From Zopfochytrium polystomum (taxonomy: Eukaryota > Chytridiomycota > Chytridiomycetes > Chytridiales > Chytridiaceae), in contig JAIVFJ010000254.1 in the NCBI GenBank assembly GCA_025765615.1, positions 1 through 64,000 on the forward strand: a DNA stretch of 64,000 nt, read 5' to 3'. Within the stretch, counting starts at the first letter, position 1. Every line of letters starts with the position of its first letter. Shown here piece after piece: positions 1 to 11,304 of this stretch. The notes beneath the pieces were generated by a model that had not been told where the DNA came from, made no database searches, and saw only the letters and a program-made list of their open reading frames with translations. The position numbers and the translations under genes were made by a program.

Positions 1-452
1 GAGGAATTTCCCCATAAAGTGGATTACCTTCAAGGTAGCTGGTGAAGGATAACTAAGGCTTACTGACTTTGAAAGCGGAAAACACTTACATTTCTTGCAA
101 CCCGGTCGCAGAGAGCTAAAGACGCAGGCAAGGTTCCTGTGAAGGAATTATCGCCCAAGATCGCTGTTTGATGGGCATTAGTTTTTCCCAAATGGGTTAC
201 GATGGAAAAGAAATACCACAGACAATGTCCGAAGCTTTGGATTAGAGGAAAAGATGTCGGAATCAGCCCAGTGTGCTGGTTTTGAGAAAAGGTCGCTGAA
301 AGTGGATGGGATGCATTAAACAAGCAGCTCGATCAATTAGTAGCTGATCACAGCTGATTCGCCCGGATAACACACTCACAACTCCTGAAGGTTTGGCAAG
401 TTCGCGATCTCCGACGGAAAGCTTCCTGTAAAGTTGTTCTTGTTGAGATTCC
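1..452 (-). pseudogene. LRR membrane-protein gene fragment, cut by left edge
   Basis: Four leucine-rich-repeat exons can be read on the minus strand. The first, near 361-451, encodes NLNKNNFTGSFPSEIANLPN and ends in a phase-2 GT donor. The second, near 190-282, reads SQNQHTGLIPTSF, the third, near 90-165, GDNSFTGTLPASL, and the last, at 1-40, YLEGNPLYGEIP. They match the exon-per-repeat pattern of the neighbouring LRR genes. The Cys-rich cap exon that should precede the first repeat is missing, because another gene's stop codon lies only 100 bases upstream. The second repeat carries an extra T in a T run that breaks the frame with the preceding exon. I read this as a 5'-truncated, decaying copy. 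The TM and tail would lie off the window. Confidence 0.6.
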
Positions 453-553
453 TGTCGAAAACCGTATCAAAGCGAAGTGGGCAAGACACAGCAGACAAAT
501 AGAGACAGAAAAAATCCGCAGCACCACAAGGTGCAAGTGGTTCCAAAATCAAA

Positions 554-2402
554 TCAATTCACGTTCGGATCCCGCTCTCCTCCACCGCACAACTCTCGTT
601 GTAACTCCGGCGCCTGGCTGCCCCCATCCGAGTTGCAAGCCTCAGTGTACGCGGGCAGATACGAGCCGTCCTCTCTGCCGACGACGGCGCGCGACGGCGG
701 ACCAGGCGCCGTGCTGGCTTTCGTTCGCGGAAGCTCCGCCTCGTGATCCGATGCGTCAGCGCCTTTTTCTCCACAGGCAACTTCTTGACAATAATGGACG
801 GCGTCAGAGGGTGTTTGCGTCCGCGCGATTGATTCCAACGTGATCAGCGGCTCAGAGCTGTCGTCGTTACCGGTACCCGCCCCTGGCGATGGGTTGCTTC
901 CAGCAGCCGCATTCGATCCCATACCAACCGTTCGCATGTCCATCCGCGTCGCCACCCTGTACAAATGCCTCGCTGTTGTGGGCTCGGACCTTTCGCCTCA
1001 AGATTCGCTTGTCGCCGACGGCGGAGCAAGTTGACCGCGAGGGCCGTCAGGGCGGCGATGAGAACGACACTAAGGATAATAGCTGCCAAGGCCGGAGTGG
1101 AGATGGCAGGGTTGCTGGTAAATGTGGGTGATGTGATAGTAACGGTTGGACCTGGGGACGGTGGAGATCGAAACGCCGCCAGAGGCACTCCGGGGACTAT
1201 CGGTGGTCGGCTCGTCACTCTTGCTGCCTGCGGACAGAGGTTCCGACGCCGATTTCGAAGTCCCTGGAACGTCAGTCCCTGTGAGAACGCCACTTGTGAG
1301 TGTCGAAGCGGTCGAAGTTGGAGCCGCTGCAGTCGAATCTGCCGTCGAGGTAGTAATGGATGGGCAATCGGATCGAGGCGATCCGACTCTGTAAAATGTA
1401 GTTTGAAGTCTTCAGTGCCCAAAATCGAAGCTGCTTCTCCACTCTAAAGCGAGGGTACCTGAGCTGACTTATGGAGGATAATCTACCGGGAAAGGATTCC
1501 GAGTTGATGCTACAAACTCACAAAACTTTGGTAAAGCGTGTCCGAATAAAAGAAACACACGCTCACCATGTGCCATCAATATATAATAGATACAAACTTG
1601 GCAGATTTCCAATGGAAGCAGGGATGTCGCCAACAAAAAGGTTATCTGAAAGGTATCTTTGCATCGATTTGTTAATGCCTTGGACAAGCTGAAAAGAATT
1701 TGATGAGCACTAACATTTCAGTCATTCCAAGCGGAGATCCAAGCGACGGAGGAACGAGGCCGGACAGCTGGTTGTCGCCAACATCGCTGATTTTGAACAA
1801 TTAAACGCAGAAAGGAGCGAAATAGTCGACTCACAAAGTTTGGAGATTGAGGAGTGGATGCGAAGATGTCAGGGAGCGGGCCAGTCAGCCTGTTTTGCGA
1901 GATGTCGCTGGTGAAGTGGGGGAGTGAGCGGAGCTTTCAGGAGGCTCGTAGGGGTGGACTCGCAAGTATTTGAGGTTCGATAGGCCGGCCACGCCGGAGG
2001 GAAATCCGCCCTTGAACTTGTTGTTGTTGAGGTTCCTGGAAGAGTTTGGTTGTGGCGTTAGATCCACAAGAAACGAAGATCAAGAGCCGGGCAGGATCAC
2101 CCACACCACCCAAACGTACAGTGTCTCCAGCGCCGTGAGCTTAAAGACTTCCGATGGAACCGCGCCCGCCAGCGACTTTCCCGGTACGCTGAGATGAATG
2201 ATCCGCCCGTCTTTGCAGTCAATGTAGCTGTCTCGGTTGTTGGTGTACGCGCAACAATCGCTGGAGGGCGTTAGACCGCGGTTAGTTTGGAGACGAGTCG
2301 AGGGCCAAGGGAGAACGAGGGATCGGGGCGAGGGAAGGCTGACCTTCCGAACGAGATGGATGGGAAGATCGACTTGACGATGCTGCAGTCAGAGACGGCC
2401 AT
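554..2402 (-). pseudogene. LRR single-pass membrane protein, frame-disrupted
   Basis: The first coding ATG I can support is at 2402 (MAVSDCSIVKSIFP), followed by a cap exon with DCC and DCKDGRIIHL, then LRR exons NLNNNKFKGGFPSG, DISQNRLTGPLPD, DVGDNQLSGLVPPS and LSDNLFVGDIPASIGN. All are joined by phase-2 introns; the first repeat uses a GC donor. Downstream come a Ser/Thr-rich stretch (about 1200-1370), one TM helix (about 1040-1100, followed by RRRR) and a cytoplasmic tail ending near YLPAYTEA. The Ser/Thr part and the tail share one frame while the TM helix is in another. Bridging them needs introns of only 33-37 bases, shorter than the 50-100 seen elsewhere, so two indels are more likely. 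No signal-peptide exon was found. The LPAY tail motif is shared with the loci at 2.7 and 15.9 kb. Confidence 0.65.
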
Positions 2403-2660
2403 AATGTGCGTGGTGTCGAGTGCAATAGACCGAAACGGCCGTCAGGCGAGAGTGAGACAAGCGGGGTTGCGGCAGCCCCTTGTTCCTGTTTCTATTTTTT
2501 CGGCCCTTTCCATTCTTGCCCTCGAGGCTATCTATTCTGTCTGCCCGCCCTTAATCAGTCCATGTATTCTGTCTTTCGGACGGGGGTGTCTTTCCAGCCG
2601 AGTGCACTCGTCAATGGCCCACAACAGGCCTACTTCCTCGAATCAGCCTCCCGCAGCAGC

Positions 2661-4325
2661 TCACTTTTTGATCAAGGAGCTGTCCCGCGTGGGTGCTCGC
2701 AAATCCGCCTTTCCTCGCACCATGATGCCGCCGACAACAGGCAAAGGCGATGTCGAGCTCGGTGCCGGGCGTGCTGCCTCCCCCAGCACCGACGCGTTGG
2801 AAGCTACAATCATCGCCGCACCAGCTACAACGTCAGAGTATGCCGGTAGATGGGTGTTGATGGTGCTGTTGTGGTGATGATCGCCGGGAAAGTTGGTAGC
2901 TGAGGCGGCGGGAGATGTTGGTCGGTCGGACGGGATCTGCGGGACGTCCTTTGAAGATGGTTTCGCGGCGTGGAAGGCTCCTGCGGGCAGCGGTGCAGGA
3001 ATCGGCGAGGGGACGATGCGAATATGCAGCGCCTCGACTGGTCCGGGATCCCCTCCACCCGTGGCCGCCTCGGCTATCTGCGCTCTTCCTCCCGCCCCCG
3101 AACTTTCAGCCACGGTCACCGTCTTGAGCCCGCCACCTTCCTTTGCGCGTCTCCGCCTCCTTACGACGAGGATCCCGAGGATCAGCAGCGCAACCCCGAT
3201 CGCGACGCCCACGCACATTGCCACCGCCGCCGTCACCGAGATCGACGAGCCTGGCGGCGGCTGCCCGGACCCGCCGGGGCTGCCCGGTCCCTGGTCGACG
3301 CCGACCGTGGGGCTTTGCCCGTTGTCGCCGTTGTTGCGCGCCGAAGTGCCGATTCCAAGAATTGTCGTCGATGCAGGGGCTCCCATTGTGCCGGCCGAGC
3401 TCGCGGACGCCCCCGTCTGGCCTGTCGTTCCCGACGAGGAGGCGGCGCCATCGCCCCGGAGATGAGAAGCGCTCGATGGTCCTGACCCGTTGCCGGTTCC
3501 ATCCGGTGGGGCGGACGAGGGAGATGTGGCTGTCGGAGCTGGGTTGTTTGACGTTTTGGGAGGCACGTTTAGCGAGGAGGAAATTGCCGTGCATTCTGGA
3601 GGTGGGGATCCGAAACTGGTTTAAGGTTACACGAGGTGGATTATCCTTTGAGAGAAATGGCGTACCTGAAGCCGGATGTGCCTTTTAGCTTGCCTTGAAG
3701 CGAGTCTGGATTGACACTGGTGACTACATCAGAGAAGAAGAGAAAAACTGGCAAACCAACCAAGTTCTGGCTATCGAAAAGGACTGCAGCGTTGGGTGGT
3801 TCGACAAGTCTGCTGGTATGTCACCGTATAGGAGCTGATCGCTCAAGTCTCTTTTGACAGGGAACCAAAACGAGATCACGCCATCAGACAATCGGGGTAA
3901 AATATCTCATCATCGCTCACAAATAGGTCAGACTCGTGAGTTTCCCAAAACCCTCAGGTATTCTTCCCGTGATCTGATTAAATGGAAGCTCTCTTTGGAG
4001 CGATAAGGAACCGTAACACCACAACAACCGTCTTTTTCCATGCAAAAGAGAGCCACCTACACAGTCGTCAGGCCGGTTAACTCAAAGAAGGCAGGAGGAA
4101 ACGAGAAGCCCGCCAGCATGTTGAAGAAATGTATCGTTGTGATGCGATTTCCGTTGCACCCTATGTACCCGTTGTCGGAGTTTGTGATGAAACTACAGCA
4201 TTGGTCCAACCTCCGTCGGAAGAGCTTCGTTAAAGCGTGGGGGAAGAAAGCATCATGGCGATCACCTACCCGCTGATGGACGGGAACGCTTGCACCAGGA
4301 GGCGACAGTCGGAGTCGAGAGACAT
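2661..4325 (-). CDS. LRR single-pass membrane protein with LPAYS tail
   Basis: Multi-exon gene. Exon 1 begins at or upstream of the ATG at 4325 (MSLDSDCRLLVQAFPSISG). The cap exon gives LDQCCSF and GYIGCNGNRI, followed by LRR exons with LPFNQITGRIPEGFGKL and DLSDQLLYGDIPADLS, each ending in a phase-2 donor. The long last exon (about 2661-3593) holds a Ser/Thr/Gly/Pro-rich stalk, a TM helix (VTAAVAMCVGVAIGVALL), RRRRR as cytoplasmic anchor, and a roughly 160-residue tail with HLPAYSDV and a final APTRDSSLIKK. The protein should sit in the plasma membrane with its repeats outside. An acceptor-like AG lies a few bases before the ATG, so a signal-peptide exon probably lies upstream, but I could not place it. 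The exon just before the stalk is also unresolved. Function unknown; surface sensing or adhesion is a guess. Confidence 0.68.
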
Positions 4326-4654
4326 GAGGTGGCTGTGAGTGTAACAGAGCTACTGGACCGTCGCAGTGAAAAGACGATGGGTGTATCGAGAAAAAGGAGA
4401 AGGCGACGCGCAGTCGCCTCCTGGGATGCAGGGTTGCCAGAGGGGGATGGCGATCCAAAGGAATATCAATGCAGATCTTGGGATGCGGCGCGTGCGCACT
4501 CAAGGCCAAGTCTGTCTTTCCCCTTTCCATCTTCGGCAAGTGCTGTGTCTTGCCTTACCCCATTATGCAATCATCGCACTGGAAACACTTCGTTTTTATT
4601 GAGAAGCCCCTCGATACATCCGTCCATTTGCTAATCCCCGACAATCCACAAGGT

Positions 4655-6018
4655 TCACAACGTTGCATTTTCTTCCATGTGCTGCGCAATCACCTCGGCC
4701 AGCCTCTCGGGCTGGTCAAGCATTACAAACGCGTACGAGTCGGCCACCTCCACCGTCTTGACCTTGTCGTACGGCGCCATCGCTGTTCCAACAGTCGATG
4801 CGCTCGGCGATCGACGCAGGACTTCCGCAAACCGCATCATGTACTTTGCCGAAAACAACATCGTGTCGTCAGGCGTTACGACAACGGTCGACGGCCGCCG
4901 AAACTTGTGAAGCTCGTCGGCGAGGCGCAGCGTGTGGCGGTTGTCAACGTCCAGCAGGATCTTCTTCACGTCCTTTTTGACTTCGTCGGTGGTGACGATG
5001 CGCTTGGTCAGGGCTTCCAGGATGGAGGTTTGGTCGGGGATTTTCTTGACCAGCCAGCAGAGTGAGAGGGGCATGTTGACGAGGTACGGGTTGGTAAAGT
5101 ACACACACAGGATGTCGATGAGGAGCGTACCCGGGAGGGTGCGGGCAAGCTTGATGAGGGGCATAAAAATGGCGGGGAGGAAATTGTCGAAGCCTGCAAT
5201 GTTTCCGTTCGGGATTGGGGAGCCTTGAGGACAATAAAGTGAGAACTGAAAAAAATCTGACACTTACAATCGCAGGGTGTCATGACCAACCCCTTGATCT
5301 TCCTTCCCCTGCCGTTCCCTTCGATTTCCCTTCGGATCATAGTCTGCACGATCACGCCACCCGTATCGTTTCCAACAATGACGTACTCCTTGACCCCGAG
5401 GCCGGCGAGCATCTCCTCGACGCCTTTGGCAACGTTCTCAAACGTCAGCAGGCTGCGGTCCTTGACGGGCGTCAGCTGGCACCCGAGCGGCAGGTCCGGC
5501 GCGATGCACTGGTAACCCTGCGCCGCGAGCGGCGCCATCGTCTTGGTCCACACCTCCGAGTCGACCAGCAGACCGTGGATGAAGACGATCGTCGGCTTGG
5601 ATGGGTCGTAGGCGGGCGCCGACGCGCGCAGACACATTCGTACGGAGAACTTGTGCAAGAAGGTGTCGACTTCGACCGTTTTCGTCGTGGTGGCGGCGGC
5701 GGAAGCCGCGAGCGTCGATGTGGAGGCGCTGGCGGCGGTCGACATGCCCTCGGAAAAGGATGGGTTGAGTGTGGCGGTGACTGCGATAACGCTCGATGTG
5801 ACGCCGCCGAGTCCGAGTAGCTGATTGCGAAGGCGGATGCGGGAGGCCCTGGCGGCGGTGGAGAAGGTCGAGAACGGCGAGCGGGTGAGTGTGAGGTTGA
5901 TTGGAAGGGCGACGCGGGTGCAGAGGCGCGGAAAGTCAAGCAGAGCGGGCGACGAGAGAAAGGACGTGTTGGTGCAGCGAAGGGCGGCGGGCTGGATGCG
6001 ACTGGCGCTGCTGAACAT
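4655..6018 (-). CDS. alpha/beta hydrolase with mitochondrial-type leader
   Basis: Two exons (6018-5268 and 5223-4655) flank a 44-base GT-AG intron and give 439 residues. The fold is clear from IVFIHGLLVDSEVW (oxyanion-hole HG), APDLPLG and the nucleophile elbow VGNDTGG. The elbow carries Asp rather than Ser, as in haloalkane dehalogenases and epoxide hydrolases. TPDDTMLF and a late His (IAQHMEEN) are candidates for the remaining triad. The first 70 residues are rich in Arg, Ser and Ala with almost no acids (for example RSPFSTFSTAARASRIR), as in mitochondrial targeting sequences. The substrate cannot be read from sequence; an ester- or ether-type hydrolase is possible if the Asp is not catalytic. 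A 22-base palindrome lies about 280 bases upstream. Confidence 0.85.
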
Positions 6019-6225
6019 TGGGGGCGATGGGGAGGGTGGAGCTGAGTTTGGACCGGGGTTAAATAGGAAAACCGCACTGGAGGGAGGCGGAGACAGAGGG
6101 AGTGGAGCAGACACGGAGACAGAGAGCGGAAAGAGCGGAAAGAGCGGAAAGGGAAACGGAAAAAGCGGAAAGAAGTCACAGCGACCACCAAGAACGAATT
6201 GGTTGGGATAGAATAAAAGACTGTC

Positions 6226-6315
6226 ATTTTTGGACAGCATTTTGGACAGAGGCTTCCGACAGGCCCCTAACGGAAAGTGCCTTTTATTTGTCCATTTTTG
6301 GACATGTCCAAAAAT
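6226..6315. promoter_or_regulatory. perfect 22-bp palindrome plus two half-like repeats
   Basis: Positions 6294-6315 form a perfect palindrome centred on GGACATGTCC and flanked by A/T5. The arm ATTTTTGGACA recurs at 6226-6236 and, one T shorter, at 6239-6248. The cluster lies 208-297 bases upstream of the hydrolase ATG at 6018, as expected for a binding site of a dimeric regulator. No regulator can be assigned. Confidence 0.45.
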
Positions 6316-6544
6316 CCACGCTGCATTTTATTTGCACCCACACGAAACCAGGAAAGCAGCTCTGCTTTTATTTATTTACATTGTTTATTTTATATTTCCA
6401 ATGAATAACTGGTTGTGACATCTTCTCCCGTTTTGGCAACTTCGATCTGTCACACCAAACGCAGTACAGCGGCTGCTAGCGTGCTTTACCCATAACCATT
6501 TCTTTCGTCTGATTGTCGAAGCGACACCATCACTCTGTCTATTA

Positions 6545-6872
6545 TGGTTTACTGTTGAAGGCACCTTCTCGTCCCGCCGGTCTCTCCAGGACCGCAACAA
6601 TAGCACCGCAGAGCGCCTCTGAAGAAGGGCACTGTATGCGCTCGCTTGCTATTCTACAACACGGAGCATGCGCTTCAGGGCGGGCATCTGTTTGAACGAG
6701 ATTTACAATTCCAACGAGCGACGCATCCAAGGCCACGACGCCCTCAGCTCTGCTTATTCCTCCCACATCTCTTTAGCCGTCGTATAAACCTTCCACGCGT
6801 CTTCATCACTCTCAGGAATCTCGTACGGGACGTCCGATCTGTTGTTGAAACCAAGGACCGTCCAGTCTTCTC
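6545..6872 (-). pseudogene. BTB/HMG-like family remnant
   Basis: Two pieces of the gene described at 7397-9786 survive here in order. DWTVLGFNNRSDVPYEIPES (about 6810-6872) matches DWTVPGFNSRSDVPY in exon 1 of that gene and runs through DAWKVYTTAKE, the exon end. After an AG acceptor, MPALKRMLRVVE (about 6648-6685) matches the start of exon 2 and is followed at once by an in-frame TAG. The BTB-like part and everything after exon 2 are missing or unrecognisable. It lies directly downstream of the intact copy on the same strand, which suggests a tandem duplicate that decayed. Confidence 0.65.
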
Positions 6873-7347
6873 TTCTTTCTTTTATTTTTTGTGCCTCGTA
6901 ACGTGATGGATGTTCCCGAATTCAAAGGTCTGAAGTGGACCGGCAAGGCAACATCAGCAAAAAAAGGGCGTGTCATCGGCGCACATCTGAAGCCATCAGA
7001 TGTGCGATTCCCCGAATGCCTCAGCGCCTCTGAAGATGGCCAATAGACCTCCACAATTGCCGATCTTACCAGGAGTTTCCCGATACATCGGCAAAATGGC
7101 AGGTGGGAAGCAAAAAAATGTACTCTGGACGAGTCCGGAATCAAACTGGTGACTTTGCGATATTGGTATATATTCACCTTCATCTAACCACTACCTTTTG
7201 TATAGACTTTTTGACACAAGGTCATATAATTCAAGCAATAAGCATTACTGACATGATGTGCCTCCAGGCCATGGAAATTGACCCATATTTCAGGTTTGAA
7301 TCCAGTTTGAAATTGCAGAAAGGTTGAAGTACTTTCTCTTTTGCAGA

Positions 7348-7399
7348 CACACACACACACACACACACACACTCTCTCTCTCTCTCTCTCTCTCTCTCA
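7348..7399. repeat. (AC)n(TC)n compound microsatellite
   Basis: An AC run followed directly by a TC run, ending at the stop codon of the neighbouring minus-strand gene. It is therefore in or next to that gene's 3' UTR. Confidence 0.95.
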
Positions 7400-9786
7400 A
7401 ACCTTCAGTCTTCCTTCCAAATGCCCACCCCCCCGCAATCGCTTCAACGCTCTTGCAAAGCGATTTTCGGAGTCGGCCGCGATTTGCACTCGCCTCATAA
7501 ACCTTTCACGAACCTCCCGACCTCCGCGCTCCCACTCGTTGTAGAGCCGGTCCTCCAGTTCCTCCACAGTTAGTGAGCTGCTTAATTGCTCTGCTGCCGC
7601 CAAATGGTGCGCCCTGCGCTCCTGGCAGAACAATTGGAACGCGGTCATTAACGCTATGGATGATGCTGGAGCAGGCCTTTTCATTGGAACTTCAAAGTCG
7701 CTATTTTCCTTATTTGAAGAGAGGGGCAATAAGAGTCAGTAAAATGGGTTGACAATCAGAAGGAGAGTTCACGACGAAAGGCGCAGGATCGTACCACAGT
7801 GCTGGCGAAGGCGACGTGATGGGAGAGAAAGACGTTTGCACGCGGTTTATAAGATAAAACGGCCGGCTAGGAGGATAATCCACAGCCTCAAACAGTAGTT
7901 TACAACACATACCCGTTCCAAAACACGATTCCCAGCCTCCACTTTGTCGGACCTGCGGCGGGACAGTCGCTGCTTTCCCAGCAGCCCTCCGAAGTGAGCG
8001 GCCAATCAAACTCCTCCGTTGTATTGTATTCCGTTTTTGAAACCCAATCGCTTGAACATACGTAGGGCTTTTCGTCCATAAGATGCACCAGTAGTACACC
8101 CATCGGAACACGCTTCAGATCCTCTGATCGATAGACTTTTGCGCCTTCGGGCGGCGCTGGCAGGTCGTCAACGTCGCCCACAACGACGAGTTTGTCAGGA
8201 AGGACAAAGCTTCCGAGTTTTGGGGTGATGGATTTCATGTATACAGTTCGTGAATTGCGGGCTGCGAAGCAACTGCGAGCATTGGGAATGGGAGAGCGGG
8301 TTACTGAACGAGTCACAATCGGCGAGACTGCCAAAAGAAGGAAAAATGAAACTACCTGCTGGCATGAATCACGTTGTTTACTCCCATGTCGAACCGACGA
8401 AAATACATTTTGTCGAGAAGTCCGTGCCGTGAAAACGCCGCTATCAGTTTTCGTGCCTCCGCGCTGCGGAACTCGACGTCGGTCGCCTTGCACGCCTGCG
8501 GAGCAAAGTAAAGCTCATCCATCTTTGGCCGCTCGTATCCCCAGGCGTCCTGCTTCAGCCGACCAACCTCGCGCTTCAGTCCATGCAGACGAAAGTGCTG
8601 GGCAACCTCGCTCACGAGGACCTCAGGCATGCTCAGCGTGCCACCAGAGTCAACCTTGCGGAGCGTAGCAGTACGCTTTGCGTGCCATCCGAGAAGAGTT
8701 TGGTGTGCTTGGGCTTGTTGCTGTACGACCCGGAGCATGCGGTCGAGGGCGGGAAACTATTTTGCGGAATAGAGTTATAACTACGCAGTAATCGCTTCCA
8801 CGTCTCACCTCGTTGACCGCCGTATAGAACCTCAACGCGTGCGGAACATCATATGGCGATGGTATGAGAAGAAACTTCAAGCAGCGATCGATTAAGGCGG
8901 ATGACACATCCAGCAGCTCGTCGGTGTCGTCTTCGCCATCGACGTGCACATTGCTCAAAGCACACTTTTGATCCATCAGCCCGCCAGCGAGAGCGGCCAT
9001 CAAAACGTCTTCCTCGCTCCGATGGAGCGAGTAGGGAACGTCTGAGCGGCTGTTGAAACCCGGGACGGTCCAGTCTTTCATTGTTGTCACGTTCGCCGAA
9101 TGCCTTGCCGAAACCGCCCGCTTGATTCGCTTGGATCTGTCCGAGCCCAAATAATCGCTCGCCACTGACTCAGAAAATTCATTGTCTCCATCGACGTATT
9201 CCTCGATTCCGTAAAAGGGCAGCACGACGCGGGTGAACACGGCGACGGGACAGTCGGGCAGCCAGATCTCGAACGGCTTTGCAAACGGGAACGTCGGCGT
9301 GGATAAGGAAGTCGTGGTCGTAGTGGGTGCGGCGGCAGCGGTGCGGCGTGCGAGGTACGTGCCGGGAAACGCCTGGAATGCGGATGCGTGCAGTGCAAAC
9401 GGTACAGCTGGATCGTCGACGAGGATCATGAGGAGCGGGTCGTCGAAGTTGTCCCCGCTCACCTTTCCGACGGAGGGATCGCCCTCTTCGATCATCGCGG
9501 TCTCCCTGCCGTCGTGGTCGTCAAGGCCAAGGTGGCTATCGGTGGCGAAGGTGGTTTGAAAGGTCCTGTTTGGTGTGTTTCCTGCTGTATCCGGATCGTC
9601 GACGCTGTCGACGTTGTTTCCGCTGCTTTTGCCACTGGGAGTATCGTCATCGCCGCTCTGGCCCTGTTGGCAGTGCGTCTTTTCGTCGTGGTCGTCTACC
9701 TCGTCGCAGGCTTCGACGAACTCGGCAAACTTGCGTCGCCGGGCGACTACGCCACTGCCGGCAAAGGCGGTTTGCCGGGTGGACAT
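7397..9786 (-). CDS. BTB-like / HMG-box-like protein, copy A
   Basis: Five exons with matching phases: 9786-8809, 8756-8356, 8272-7913, 7801-7795 (7 bases) and 7708-7397, giving 685 residues. Exon 1 has an acidic N-terminus and a BTB/POZ-like segment (residues about 115-200: DDPLLMILVDDPAVPFALHA, then EIWLPDCPVAVFTRVVLPFY). The end of exon 1, LLIPSPYDVPHALRFY, is strongly conserved in the copy at 51-53 kb. Exon 2 is helical (LDRMLRVVQQQAQAHQTLL, then LIAAFSRHGLLDKMYFRRFD). Exon 3 has KLVVVGDVDDLP and GIVFWNG. The last exon starts EVPMKRPAP and continues MTAFQLFCQERR with YNEWERGG, the layout of an HMG box. A nuclear DNA-binding or chromatin role with BTB dimerisation is inference. An earlier in-frame ATG exists at 9834. 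The last two junctions were placed by comparison of the two intact copies. Confidence 0.72.
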
Positions 9787-10288
9787 GAATGATTGCAGAT
9801 GTCTTGCCCAGAATTTGTTTGTGATCACACACACAAAATGTCTTGCCCAATCGTTTTTCTGATCTTTTCAGTGACTTTGAGGTTTGACAAGGCGCTTCAT
9901 CGCCAAATATTCCACTTTGTCACATGGTCGATCGGTTGTGGAAGTGGAAGTGGCGGACGATGTCAGGGCGTACAACCGAGCCAGGGCAGAACTGCTCTGC
10001 TGTAGAAGAAGGATTGGGATGGTTCGGGTGGTGGATGGATGACAGGGTGAGGCGATCCGTGAGGCGATCCGCCCAAAGGACGACGTGACAAGGACGCTCC
10101 CTCTGTGCTCAAACTAACTAAAGCACAATCACGAAGGCAAGACCAGCAACACAACGTGAAAGGCCCAATAGTTCAATGCATGAAATCTGTCTCCGCTGTT
10201 TGGTCAGCTCCTTCCGGTTTGATGCGGCCAACGGCAAGCCAAATATTCCTGCGCACAATCGGCTGAGCCAAGTCTTTGTGCTACGGAG
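9787..10288. other. intergenic, no gene seen
   Basis: This is the head-to-head gap between the minus-strand BTB/HMG-like gene and the plus-strand xylanase pseudogene. I see no coding segment with family resemblance; both promoters should lie here. Confidence 0.6.
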
Positions 10289-10295
10289 TATAAAT
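10289..10295 (+). promoter_or_regulatory. TATA box of the xylanase locus
   Basis: TATAAAT sits 62 bases before the ATG at 10357, a spacing expected for a fungal core promoter. The promoter thus survives although the gene behind it is broken. Confidence 0.6.
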
Positions 10296-10356
10296 GCGGC
10301 GAGGATCCGGGAGCCAGCTCCCAGGCGCACCCCCATCCTGCACACTGACCAACACA

Positions 10357-11123
10357 ATGTCATCAACTCTCGCGCCAAGGAAATGCCGCAACGGCCGCAG
10401 CAAGGTCACCGCCGCCACCGCCGCACTTGTCCTTGCCATCTTCTCTGCCTCGTCGTTGCCTGCCTGCGGCACGTGGAGGCGCCGACTTGAACTCTCTTTT
10501 CGTTGCCAAGGGGAAAAGTTCTTTGGCACTGCAACGGACCTTCCCGAGCACTTCGACTCCACCTACGTCGCCATGCTAAATACGTCAGCAGAGTTCGGTC
10601 TCGTTACGCCTGGAAACTCGCTAAAGGTGGGAGCTTTTACATTGCCGTTGAGCTAATCCTAACACTTTCACTTTCCACACACCCCACCACTCTCCTTCAA
10701 AGGTTTACGCCACAGAGCCGAGGCCGAACGTCTTTGACTTCACCAATCAGCATCGACGGTGTCGGCCTCCAATCGCACTTCACCGTCGGCAGCACGACTT
10801 CCAATGACTCCCAGAAAGCCAACGTAAAAGGGATCTCGGCGTCGAGGTGGCCCTGACCGAGCTCGATGCAGGCATCTCGGCTCCGACGACGCCCGACAAA
10901 CTAGACCAGCAGGCGAACGATTGCTTTTCGAGCGTGAAGGCCTGTGTCGACACCCCCGGCTGCGCCAGCGTGACGGTCTGGGACTTTTTGGGACAAGTTC
11001 TCGTTGAGGCCCGAGGTCTCGCCGGGGTACTGATTGTGCCTGTATGATGACAACTTAAAGCCGAAACCCGCCTACCGCACTCGCGAAGCTTCCAGCAAGC
11101 GTTGGCACGGCTTCCTCGGCTAG
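10357..11123 (+). pseudogene. GH10 endo-1,4-beta-xylanase pseudogene
   Basis: Exon 1 (10357-10626) encodes a hydrophobic leader (AALVLAIFSASSLPACG) and the GH10 N-terminus: FFGTATDLPEHFD, TSAEFGLVTPGNSLK. After an intron, exon 2 (10703 on) gives VYATEPRPNVFDFTN and then jumps within one codon, and into another frame, to SIDGVGLQSHFTVGS, a late GH10 block. The middle of the barrel, including the HNLVWH block and the acid/base Glu, is deleted. VALTELDAGIS keeps the nucleophile Glu in a further shifted frame. VTVWDFLG and LYDDNLKPKPAY close the domain after another shift and a TGA. An intact parent would be secreted and cut plant xylan. Confidence 0.88.
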
Positions 11124-11304
11124 GTGACAATCTCTCCAACTAGGCATCAAGGAGCGTCTTCGTCGTCGACCGTGGCGACACCGAGCCATTCAACCTCCGC
11201 CCGGGCATCTTCACCGAACCTGAGCCCCTTTCGCTCATTTCCACTTCGTCAACTACACCACTTCTCCGACGACGGCAGCTTCGCCAAGCTCGATTCAATC
11301 GTCG

